A stretch of DNA of 6,586 nucleotides from the NCBI GenBank assembly GCA_027365715.1, contig DAHXLZ010000129.1:1-6586 (forward strand), written 5' to 3'. The translations under genes were made by a program, and so were the position numbers. Below, piece after piece: positions 1-5,390 of this stretch (position 1 is its first letter; every line of letters starts with the position of its first letter). The DNA is from Methanomassiliicoccales archaeon. GTDB lineage: Archaea; Thermoplasmatota; Thermoplasmata; Sysuiplasmatales; Sysuiplasmataceae. The notes below the pieces were generated by a model, which saw only the letters and a program-made list of their open reading frames with translations, had not been told where the DNA came from and made no database searches.

Positions 1-2
1 AA

Positions 3-377
3 GCACGCTACAGCACGAACAAACGGTTGCCTCCCTCAATAGTTGAGGACATGAGAATTGCCTACAGGAAGTGTCTGCAGTTCATTGAGACAAGGGCGCA
101 GGAGGCAGGACAGAATGAAGTGAAGGACTTCCTCAAACGCCAGGTGCTGCTTGCTCTCGACTACAAGGAGAAAGAGATTGAGGAAATGCAGCTTGAAAGC
201 ATGGACGACAGTGAGTTCCAGAAAGTTGTCCGTGACAGGATAACCAGGGCAATGACAGGCAACGGCACCAGGCAGAAGGTTGTCGGGCTGAATGACGTGG
301 AGAAGTTCATTTCCGAAGGTTACGATTTCGTTTCACAACCGCCTGGCGACAAGGCAATTGTCAAACTACCATTCTGA
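3..377 (+). CDS. Probable tyrosine recombinase/integrase, C-terminal part (cut by the window edge)
   Basis: The frame is open to the left edge, so this is the last 124 codons of a longer gene; the TTG at 27 is probably not the true start. The peptide begins with ARYSTNKRLPPS, continues through a helix (VEDMRIAYRKC) and a charged, coiled-coil-like helical segment, and ends with a small domain (KVVGLNDVEKFISEGYDFV, then DKAIVKLPF). From memory of archaeal integrases, a tail with a V..-D-V-E-K-(F/Y)-I-x-E-G-(Y/W)-(D/E)-F-V pattern and a preceding 'LP-x(5)-MR-x-AY-x-KC' segment is typical, with the catalytic tyrosine just upstream; Tyr at 9-11 is a candidate. The Arg/His catalytic residues lie outside the window, so recombinase activity cannot be confirmed. 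It could instead be another DNA-binding protein with the same tail. The gene ends in TGA at 375-377. Confidence 0.55.
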   Translation, partial: ARYSTNKRLPPSIVEDMRIAYRKCLQFIETRAQEAGQNEVKDFLKRQVLLALDYKEKEIEEMQLESMDDSEFQKVVRDRITRAMTGNGTRQKVVGLNDVEKFISEGYDFVSQPPGDKAIVKLPF

Positions 378-387
378 TCACGAAACT

Positions 388-398
388 CCCCCTTTTTG
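388..398 (+). terminator. Possible oligo-T terminator after the integrase-like gene
   Basis: A short pyrimidine stretch, CCCCCTTTTT, lies about 11 bases after the TGA at 375-377. Archaeal RNA polymerase can terminate at oligo-T tracts without a hairpin. The T-run here is only five bases and no stem precedes it, so the call is weak. Confidence 0.3.
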
Positions 399-422
399 TG
401 TAAAAATAGCATTCCGGAGGAC

Positions 423-436
423 TTTTATTTAAATAG
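423..436. promoter_or_regulatory. Palindromic TATA-box-like element with no obvious gene
   Basis: TTTTATTTAAATAG contains TATTTAAATA, a perfect 10-bp palindrome that matches an archaeal TATA box in either direction. Read rightward, transcription would begin near 455 and run antisense to the coiled-coil gene. Read leftward, it would begin near 400 and run antisense to the integrase-like gene. A clear purine-rich BRE is not visible on either side. The 50-codon frame at 439-591 begins too close to it to be its leaderless product. Confidence 0.3.
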
Positions 437-513
437 TCATGTCGGGAACAGATCGCATTTCATTTTCAGTTTCTGAATACTCAGAGATTATTATAGTCAG
501 GCTAATGGCCAAA

Positions 514-807
514 TTATCTTCTGCTCTGTTTCAGTTCCTGGACTTCGAGTTTGAGTTTTTCAACTTCCCTGACAAGATCCACCTGCCGTGATAAAGAGTC
601 CATCTTCGCACTCAGTGTTTCCTCAATGCGGGACATATCGGACTTCATTTCATTTCTGACAGAAGCCATTTCATTTCTGACAGAAGCCATTTCATTTCTG
701 AGCGACTCGTACTTGGCATTGAGGCCCTTCAGCTCTCCCTCCACCTTATTGAATTCGGGCAGGAAGAAGCTCTTAATCCCTTCCAGGATTGTTTTCTCTC
801 CGGGCAT
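514..807 (-). CDS. Small coiled-coil protein of unknown function
   Basis: The protein has 97 residues if it starts at MPGEKTIL (ATG at 807-805). An ATG four codons upstream (819-817) is possible; the longer frame to 1065 adds a low-complexity, Pro/Arg-rich, non-protein-like leader and is rejected. Residues 5-20 (KTILEGIKSFFLPEFN) are hydrophobic and amphipathic. From about residue 22 to the end the protein is highly charged with heptad spacing, including three near-identical heptads (S-L/V-R-N-E-M-A/K) and a final leucine-rich segment (VEKLKLEVQELKQ). It is probably all-helical and oligomeric. Small archaeal proteins with an 'IK-x-FF-x-PE' N-terminus followed by a coiled coil occur, but I know of no function for them. 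No Shine-Dalgarno or TATA element is convincing upstream. Stop is TAA at 516-514. Confidence 0.65.
   Translation of the reverse strand: MPGEKTILEGIKSFFLPEFNKVEGELKGLNAKYESLRNEMASVRNEMASVRNEMKSDMSRIEETLSAKMDSLSRQVDLVREVEKLKLEVQELKQSRR
649..700. repeat. 21-bp tandem repeat, about 2.5 copies, encoding coiled-coil heptads
   Basis: Two perfect copies of a 21-bp unit occupy 649-669 and 670-690, and the first 10 bases of a third copy follow at 691-700. Because 21 bp is seven codons, each unit adds one heptad (on the minus strand roughly SVRNEMA) without breaking the frame. Perfect identity at the DNA level points to recent duplication by slippage or unequal recombination. Confidence 0.9.
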
Positions 808-924
808 AGTCAGAGTCATGCATGAGCGGGATAAGACCCTATCGGGAGAAAAGGTCCGATCTACTCTCCGGAGGGCCTGCGGGATCAAACCTTGAGTTGA
901 AACCGCTGCCTCAATCTGCAGATA

Positions 925-946
925 TGGCAATTTGCCACGTGGCAAA
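925..946. promoter_or_regulatory. Palindromic operator candidate with three TGGCAA half-sites
   Basis: The bases TTTGCCACGTGGCAAA at 931-946 form a perfect 16-bp palindrome. A further TGGCAA at 925-930 pairs with the TTGCCA at 932-937, giving three alternating half-sites at 925-930, 932-937 and 940-945. Symmetric sites like this usually bind dimeric regulators. It lies 118 bp upstream of the coiled-coil gene and about 195 bp upstream of the proximal TATA box of the importer operon, so which gene it serves is unclear. It could also fold as a hairpin in RNA. Confidence 0.5.
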
Positions 947-1085
947 CGGATTAAGCAGAAATGCGTGATAATGGGCAGACTCTGTGAGCTGCAGGTACTT
1001 CTTTCAGGCGGACCTTCCAGTCTTTTTCCAGCAGGAGATTTTAATGCCATTTTTGTCATGGTCAAGAACCGATCGATTGTTGGAA

Positions 1086-1096
1086 TTTATATAATA
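1086..1096 (+). promoter_or_regulatory. Upstream TATA box candidate for the importer operon
   Basis: TTTATATAATA is a good archaeal TATA-box match. It would place the transcript start near 1116, giving a leader of about 50 bases before the ATG at 1169. No Shine-Dalgarno precedes that ATG, so the proximal box at 1140-1147 is preferred as the main promoter. Confidence 0.4.
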
Positions 1097-1110
1097 ACAT
1101 ATGAATATGT
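1097..1110. promoter_or_regulatory. Hyphenated palindrome ACATAT-GA-ATATGT between the two TATA boxes
   Basis: Six-base inverted arms at 1097-1102 and 1105-1110 are separated by GA. The site directly follows the upstream TATA box and lies 30 bp before the proximal one, where a bound repressor could block transcription. AT-rich palindromes of this size also arise by chance, so the regulatory call is tentative. Confidence 0.3.
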
Positions 1111-1130
1111 CATCGAAACTGCGATTCTCC

Positions 1131-1147
1131 CAAAAATCATTTATACA
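1131..1147 (+). promoter_or_regulatory. Proximal archaeal promoter (BRE plus TATA box) for the importer operon, probably leaderless
   Basis: A purine-rich BRE-like stretch (CAAAAATC, 1131-1138) is followed by the TATA box TTTATACA at 1140-1147. The centre of the box is about 25 bases before the ATG at 1169, which is the spacing expected if transcription starts at or next to the start codon. The lack of a Shine-Dalgarno before 1169 agrees with a leaderless mRNA, common for first genes in Thermoplasmata. Confidence 0.6.
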
Positions 1148-1168
1148 AAGAGTAACATACTGACATTT

Positions 1169-2599
1169 ATGTTTTCGACAAAAAGCAATAGAGACAGAAC
1201 AGGTGCTATATCGGGGAAGGCTATTGCGGTAGCAGTCATTGCGATATTTATCGTGGCTGCTGTGGCAGGAGCCATCTATCTAACAGCGAATCACAAGCCA
1301 ACTACAAGCTCTTCGAAGACAACACTGACAATAAACTGGAGCCTGGCCGGTTCAGAAGGGAGCTACATGGCAAAGACCGTCATTCCGCTGTTTGAAAAAG
1401 CATATCCAAACATAACAGTGCAGTACTCAACATTGAGTGCGTCCACAATCATCAGTTCGCTGCTGTCACAGGAATCAGCCCACCATGTGAGTGTGAACAT
1501 CATCGAGGAGGATAACATGGAGATGGGAGCCCTTGTTTCTCAGGGTCTGGTGACACCTCTTAACCCCTATCTGAGCCAGCTTGAGCCAATGAATGGCAGC
1601 TCAACGGGCATCACGGGCAGCGGTGCGATTATACCCGCATACTACAAGGAAGGTCTTTTCAACGGGACCTACTACTTCTTCCCGTTCAGGGGGAATGTTC
1701 AGCTTGCCTACTACAATCAGTCGGCACTGACAAAGGTGCACGCAACCGTCCAGCCGAACAACGCTACAAACCTGATGACTGACATGATGCTTCTCAACAG
1801 TAACGGCTATTCCCACCCGTTCAACATGCAGGGACACGGCGGTGCGAGTACACCGACTCAGGTATTCCAGTGGATGGCCGAATTTGGCGGAAATCCGATG
1901 GTTTTCAACACCACGGGAGACATTGCGGCACTCACATACCTTCAGAACATGATGAGAGCCGGGCTCATGTCGCCAAACAATGCAACCGGATACTGGGGTT
2001 CATACAAGGGGCTCGCGGCCAATAACTACCAGTACATCAATCAGTGGCCCTATGTTACAAGCCTTCTCGGCGGACTGGGAATGAACAACACAACAAACGC
2101 TGCAAGCAGCGGCACACGATACAACCTGGGCGTAGCGCCGGTGTTTGCAGGACCAAACAACAACGCACAGTACGTTGTCGGAGGCGACGTTCTTGGCATA
2201 CCGGCCAACTCTCCAAATGTCTGGGCATCTCTTGACTGGATGAAATTCGTAAACAGCTACCAGATACAGAAGGATCTGCTGATGAACCTCAGCTGGCCAG
2301 TGGTTAACGAACTCGCCTACCAGAACCTGCCGTCAAGCATAAGCTACCTGTTTGGCTACTTCCATTACGAGGAGTCGCACGGGATATTCAGACCGGCAGT
2401 ACCGTGGATGACACAGTGGAATGCAGTCTTTGACACAGCCTGGGGCGTCATAATTGGCAATAATGGCAATGTCACACATGCTTTGAGCCAGGCAAACTCC
2501 AGCATGCTGAATTACCTCAAAATATACTACGCCAATAACGTTGCAGCATACCAGAGCGGGTCGTATTACCCATCAGGAGATTACACGGGCCCGACATGA
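1169..2599 (+). CDS. Extracellular solute-binding protein of a CUT1-type (carbohydrate) ABC importer
   Basis: The 476-residue protein should capture the solute outside the membrane and deliver it to the two permeases encoded next. A basic N-terminus (KSNRDR) precedes one hydrophobic helix at about residues 18-38, then a Thr/Ser-rich linker (PTTSSSKTT). There is no cysteine anywhere, so no lipobox; the helix likely stays as a membrane anchor. The mature part starts TLTINWSLAGSEG and contains a segment typical of family 1 binding proteins (MAKTVIPLFEKAYPNITVQY). Thirteen N-x-S/T sequons fit a heavily glycosylated surface protein. The ATG at 1169 was chosen because it directly precedes the anchor and sits one promoter-length after a TATA box; the longer frame from 932 adds 79 unconvincing residues. 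A sugar substrate is inferred from the family; other solutes are possible. Confidence 0.88.
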   Translation: MFSTKSNRDRTGAISGKAIAVAVIAIFIVAAVAGAIYLTANHKPTTSSSKTTLTINWSLAGSEGSYMAKTVIPLFEKAYPNITVQYSTLSASTIISSLLSQESAHHVSVNIIEEDNMEMGALVSQGLVTPLNPYLSQLEPMNGSSTGITGSGAIIPAYYKEGLFNGTYYFFPFRGNVQLAYYNQSALTKVHATVQPNNATNLMTDMMLLNSNGYSHPFNMQGHGGASTPTQVFQWMAEFGGNPMVFNTTGDIAALTYLQNMMRAGLMSPNNATGYWGSYKGLAANNYQYINQWPYVTSLLGGLGMNNTTNAASSGTRYNLGVAPVFAGPNNNAQYVVGGDVLGIPANSPNVWASLDWMKFVNSYQIQKDLLMNLSWPVVNELAYQNLPSSISYLFGYFHYEESHGIFRPAVPWMTQWNAVFDTAWGVIIGNNGNVTHALSQANSSMLNYLKIYYANNVAAYQSGSYYPSGDYTGPT

Positions 2600-2602
2600 A
2601 TT

Positions 2603-2609
2603 GAGAGGT
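2603..2609 (+). promoter_or_regulatory. Ribosome binding site setting the GTG start of the first permease
   Basis: GAGAGGT lies in the 17-base gap after the binding-protein stop, seven bases before the GTG at 2617. It matches the archaeal Shine-Dalgarno core GGAGGT closely and supports the GTG start. Confidence 0.6.
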
Positions 2610-2616
2610 TGCTTCC

Positions 2617-3489
2617 GTGGTCAGCAAGACCATAAGATTCCTGCGAAGGAATCTGATGGAAATCCTTTTCCTTTTACCTCTTTTCTTAATGGTTTCAGTT
2701 ATCACCATTTATCCGATTGTTTATGGCATCTACCTGGGTTTTTCCGAATTTTCCGGCAATATCGGGCTTGCAAATTACAATTATGTGTTTTCTGCATATA
2801 ATGTGACCGGAGCAATAATCAACACGATGTTTATTGTCGGTGCAGCGCTGACAATCCAGTTTATGCTCGCTCTCCTTACCGCACTTCTCCTTAACAGGGA
2901 TTTCAAAGGCAGGGGCTTTTTCAGGACTGTGATAATGGTGCCTTTCGGCGTCGCTACCGTTGTGAGCGGAATAGCATTCACTTTCATTTTTTCACCTTCC
3001 GGTTGGTACCTCAATTCATTTCTCATCCATCTGGGTCTCATCAGAACAGGCATAGACTGGATCAGGCCAATCCCAAGGGCAATAATATCGATAGCACTGG
3101 CCGATTCATGGAAGAACTTTCCGCTGATCATGCTCATACTTCTCGGCGGCCTGTCATCCATTCCTCAAAGCCAGTACGAGTCTGCTGCAATAGACGGTGC
3201 AGGATTTGCCAAGCAGTTTGTGTATATCACCCTTCCAGGCCTCTACCCGTTTATCATGATAGCAGTCACAATCAGACTGATACAGGAAGTCAACATACTT
3301 TCACTTCCACTCGTACTGACGGGATATACGCCGGCGTTTCTTGGCACACTTTCGTTCCAGATTTATGAACTGTTCTCTTTAGGCTCGGCGAACCAGGCTG
3401 CCGCAATCGCAACGTTGCTGCTGGGAATTGTGATACTGCTGGTTACTGTTTACATTCTGATATCTAGAAGATTGGGAATGGAGGGATAA
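2617..3489 (+). CDS. ABC importer permease, MalF/UgpA type
   Basis: One of the two membrane subunits that form the translocation path. The 290-residue protein has about six transmembrane segments (first at about 13-41; others near 65-93, 101-125, 155-181, 210-235 and 259-283). The cytoplasmic EAA loop, which docks on the ATPase, is clear at residues 188-207: E-S-A-A-I-D-G-A, then I-T-L-P. The N-terminus (VSKTIRFLRRNLMEILFLLP) is basic then hydrophobic, as usual for this family. Start is GTG with a good Shine-Dalgarno, 17 bases after the binding-protein stop. The next gene begins within 3-21 bases, so the genes are co-transcribed. The MalF-like role follows from its first position in the permease pair and its family resemblance. 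Confidence 0.9.
   Translation: MVSKTIRFLRRNLMEILFLLPLFLMVSVITIYPIVYGIYLGFSEFSGNIGLANYNYVFSAYNVTGAIINTMFIVGAALTIQFMLALLTALLLNRDFKGRGFFRTVIMVPFGVATVVSGIAFTFIFSPSGWYLNSFLIHLGLIRTGIDWIRPIPRAIISIALADSWKNFPLIMLILLGGLSSIPQSQYESAAIDGAGFAKQFVYITLPGLYPFIMIAVTIRLIQEVNILSLPLVLTGYTPAFLGTLSFQIYELFSLGSANQAAAIATLLLGIVILLVTVYILISRRLGMEG
3480..3486 (+). promoter_or_regulatory. Ribosome binding site overlapping the end of the first permease gene
   Basis: GGAGGGA at 3480-3486 directly precedes the TAA of the first permease. It ends six bases before an in-frame CTG at 3493 but 24 bases before the ATG at 3511. The spacing favours CTG as the start of the second permease, or coupling from the upstream gene. Confidence 0.5.
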
Positions 3490-3510
3490 GTTCTGTTCAA
3501 TTCAAGAAGA

Positions 3511-4320
3511 ATGACACGTGATGCCATATGGTATCTGCTTTTAATAATCATAACGGGGTTTGTTCTCTTCCCGATATACCTGATATTTCTGGTTGCTTTT
3601 GGTGACAAGCATCAGGTTTTTGTCAGTGTGCCTCCGCTTATACCTACCATGTACACTTTGTCAAATTTGAACACTGCACTTCATACACTGGATATAATTG
3701 GCCCCCTCAGCATGAGCATTGAAACGTCAGCCATGGTAACTGCCATCTGTCTGGCTGTCGGTGTACCTGCAGCATATTCGATTTCAAAACTTCCTGCCAG
3801 GGCAAGATATGCATTGATAATGTTCCTGTTCGTTACAGAAATGGTTCCGGAGATACAGATAGCAGTGCCGATAGCAGCGCTTTTCATACGACTCGGACTG
3901 ATGAATACTGCATTAGGCCTGGCACTGGCACAGAGTTCCATCGCAATACCTATGATCACGTACATACTTGTAGGAACCTTCAGAACAATTCCGCCAAATC
4001 TTGCTCAGTCGGCTGCGATAGACGGTGCCACAAAATGGAGAGCGTTTATTTCGGTTGAACTTCCACTCGCACTGACCGGCATTTCTGTGGCAATGATCCT
4101 TGCGTGGCTCTTTTCATGGGATGAATTCATATTTGCTGAGATTCTGGTGCCCTTCGACCCGACAATACCGCCAAAGATTTTTTACTACATAACGAGAGGC
4201 GCGGGCGGCATACCCGCAGCCGATGCATATTCAATCATACTGATCATACCTGTGATTGTGATGACATTTATACTGCAGAACTACCTGAAGAGCGACGTCA
4301 TGGCAGGCGCGCTGAAGTGA
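3511..4320 (+). CDS. ABC importer permease, MalG/UgpE type
   Basis: The second membrane subunit of the importer. The 269-residue protein (275 if started at CTG 3493) has about six membrane segments. Its EAA loop lies at about residues 164-185 (AQSAAIDGATKW, ending E-L-P); Gln replaces the usual first Glu of the motif. The FSWDEFIFAEIL segment and the C-terminal LKSDVMAGALK match the W-x-EF and 'TAGA(V/L)K' hallmarks of MalG-type permeases. The listed start is the first ATG, preceded only by a weak AAGAAGA. The in-frame CTG at 3493 adds LFNSRR and has a well-placed GGAGG, so it is a serious alternative. The reading frame is the same as that of the preceding permease, whose TAA closes it. The ATPase begins 10 bases downstream. 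Confidence 0.88.
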   Translation: MTRDAIWYLLLIIITGFVLFPIYLIFLVAFGDKHQVFVSVPPLIPTMYTLSNLNTALHTLDIIGPLSMSIETSAMVTAICLAVGVPAAYSISKLPARARYALIMFLFVTEMVPEIQIAVPIAALFIRLGLMNTALGLALAQSSIAIPMITYILVGTFRTIPPNLAQSAAIDGATKWRAFISVELPLALTGISVAMILAWLFSWDEFIFAEILVPFDPTIPPKIFYYITRGAGGIPAADAYSIILIIPVIVMTFILQNYLKSDVMAGALK

Positions 4321-4330
4321 GTGTGATTAA

Positions 4331-5365
4331 CTGGCAAAAGTCATTATCGAGAAGATAGAAAAAACATTCGGATCCACGACAGTACTCAGAGACATAAATC
4401 TGGAAATCAGGGATGGCGAATTTTTTGTATTGCTCGGACCATCCGGCTGCGGCAAAACCACCCTCCTCAGAATTGTTGCCGGGTTGGCAGAGCAGTCCGG
4501 CGGCCGCCTGATGATTGGCGACAGGGATGTTTCGTCACTGTCTCCACGCGAGAGAAACATAGCAATGGTCTTTCAGGATTACGCACTCTACCCTCACATG
4601 AGCGTGGAGGGCAATATCTCGTTTCCGCTGAAAATGTCAAAGGTTCCGTCAGAAGAGATTAAGAAAAGAGTTGCCGCTATCACAGAATTGCTCCGGATCG
4701 GAAATCTTCTGAAGAAGAAACCGAGAGATCTGTCAGGAGGACAGAGGCAGAGAGTGGCGATAGGAAGGGCACTGGTCAGATCGCCAAACGTATTGCTGAT
4801 GGATGAACCGCTGTCGAATCTGGACGCCAAACTCAGAACAACGATGCGTTTCGAGATAAAGCGCATTCAGAAGGAGACGGGGATTACGGTGATTTACGTA
4901 ACGCATGATCAGGTCGAGGCCATGACGATGGGCGATAGAATCGCGATTCTCAACGACGGTGTCGTCAAACAATGCGGAACACCAGCTGACATATTCCACA
5001 AACCGGTTGATTCATTTGTAGCTACTTTCACCGGCTCGCCCCCGATGAACATGCTTGACTCCGAATACATAAGGAAGCAGCTGGACATCAAGGGCGATAT
5101 GCTTGTGGGAATCAGGCCCAGGACAGTGAGTCTTTTACCCGCTGCCGGAAGTACTTTCATAGAAGCCAGGCACAGAGGAACAGATCTTCTCGGAAACGAG
5201 CTGCTGGTACATTCTACAGTGGAGGATGAGGATTTTGTGTTCCTGGTCAACATTAGTGAGCAGGATTCCATCAGGGATGTCATGAAGCTTTACGTTTCAC
5301 CTGAAAAGGTATATCTCTTTGAGAGGACGACAGGAAGGGCCGTGAGATTCGGAATGGCAGAATAA
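4331..5365 (+). CDS. ABC importer ATPase, MalK/UgpC/MsmX type, probable CTG start
   Basis: The ATP-hydrolysing subunit that powers uptake, 344 residues from CTG 4331. The N-terminus (AKVIIEKIEKTFGSTTVL) is the conserved first strand and A-loop of MalK-type ATPases, with Phe13 as the likely adenine-stacking residue. Walker A is GPSGCGKTT (36-44), the Q-loop is VFQDYALYP (Gln82), the ABC signature is LSGGQRQR (134-141), Walker B is VLLMDEP (154-160), the D-loop is SNLDAKLR, and the switch is THD (His182). The C-terminal part from about 215 carries GSPPMNML and a GIRP segment, typical of the MalK-like TOBE/regulatory domain. No ATG, GTG or TTG lies in frame before TTG 4430, which would remove the first 33 residues and begin at the Walker A strand. 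GTGAT at 4323-4327 may act as a Shine-Dalgarno. The substrate is not determined. Confidence 0.9.
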   Translation: MAKVIIEKIEKTFGSTTVLRDINLEIRDGEFFVLLGPSGCGKTTLLRIVAGLAEQSGGRLMIGDRDVSSLSPRERNIAMVFQDYALYPHMSVEGNISFPLKMSKVPSEEIKKRVAAITELLRIGNLLKKKPRDLSGGQRQRVAIGRALVRSPNVLLMDEPLSNLDAKLRTTMRFEIKRIQKETGITVIYVTHDQVEAMTMGDRIAILNDGVVKQCGTPADIFHKPVDSFVATFTGSPPMNMLDSEYIRKQLDIKGDMLVGIRPRTVSLLPAAGSTFIEARHRGTDLLGNELLVHSTVEDEDFVFLVNISEQDSIRDVMKLYVSPEKVYLFERTTGRAVRFGMAE

Positions 5366-5390
5366 TCAGATGAGGCTGATTGATTTTTTC
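5364..5390 (+). terminator. Hairpin plus T-run terminator for the importer operon
   Basis: AATCAG (5364-5369) and CTGATT (5376-5381) form a six-bp stem with a six-base loop, and TTTTTT follows at 5384-5389. It begins inside the ATPase stop codon and lies wholly within the 3' end of the opposing enolase-family gene. Oligo-T alone would suffice in archaea, so the stem may be incidental. Confidence 0.55.

Larger units (their letters stand above)
808..1168. other. 361-bp intergenic control region between divergent genes
   Basis: This gap separates the start of the minus-strand coiled-coil gene from the start of the importer operon. It holds a strong TGGCAA/TTGCCA palindrome at 925-946, an AT-rich stretch from about 1081 with two TATA boxes, and a smaller hyphenated palindrome at 1097-1110. 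A frame open from 932 into the binding-protein gene encodes no recognisable domain and is treated as non-coding. A GC-rich patch near 861-882 (CTCCGGAG and flanks) was tested as a tRNA end and does not fold as one. No other gene is supported. Confidence 0.6.

Noticed and set aside
470..487. Small hairpin TTTCTGA-ATAC-TCAGAGA as a terminator or ncRNA
   Set aside because: The stem is seven bp with one wobble pair, no T-run follows on either strand and no transcript context supports it.
551..895. 114-codon + strand frame opposite the coiled-coil gene
   Set aside because: It is the antisense image of the heptad repeat; its Ser/Phe-rich repetitive product (FLTEAIS repeated) follows from the opposite strand's codons.
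857..900. tRNA-like 3' end on the minus strand (GGTTTGATCCC followed by GCAGG), as a possible att site
   Set aside because: The bases flanking the would-be T-loop do not pair into a five-bp stem, and no anticodon or D-arm can be placed, so it is neither a tRNA nor a supported att site.
808..1065. N-terminal extension of the coiled-coil protein to 1065 on the minus strand
   Set aside because: The added residues are Pro/Arg/Ser-rich without structure, cross the palindrome, and contrast with the clean start at MPGEKTIL.
932..1168. N-terminal extension of the binding protein by 79 residues starting at a TTG at 932
   Set aside because: The extension is not protein-like for this family, places the membrane anchor deep inside the protein, overlaps the palindrome and both TATA boxes, and is not needed because ATG 1169 is spaced correctly from a promoter.
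4430..5365. ATPase start at TTG 4430
   Set aside because: It would begin at the Walker A strand and lose the conserved N-terminal 33 residues that are readable in frame back to CTG 4331.
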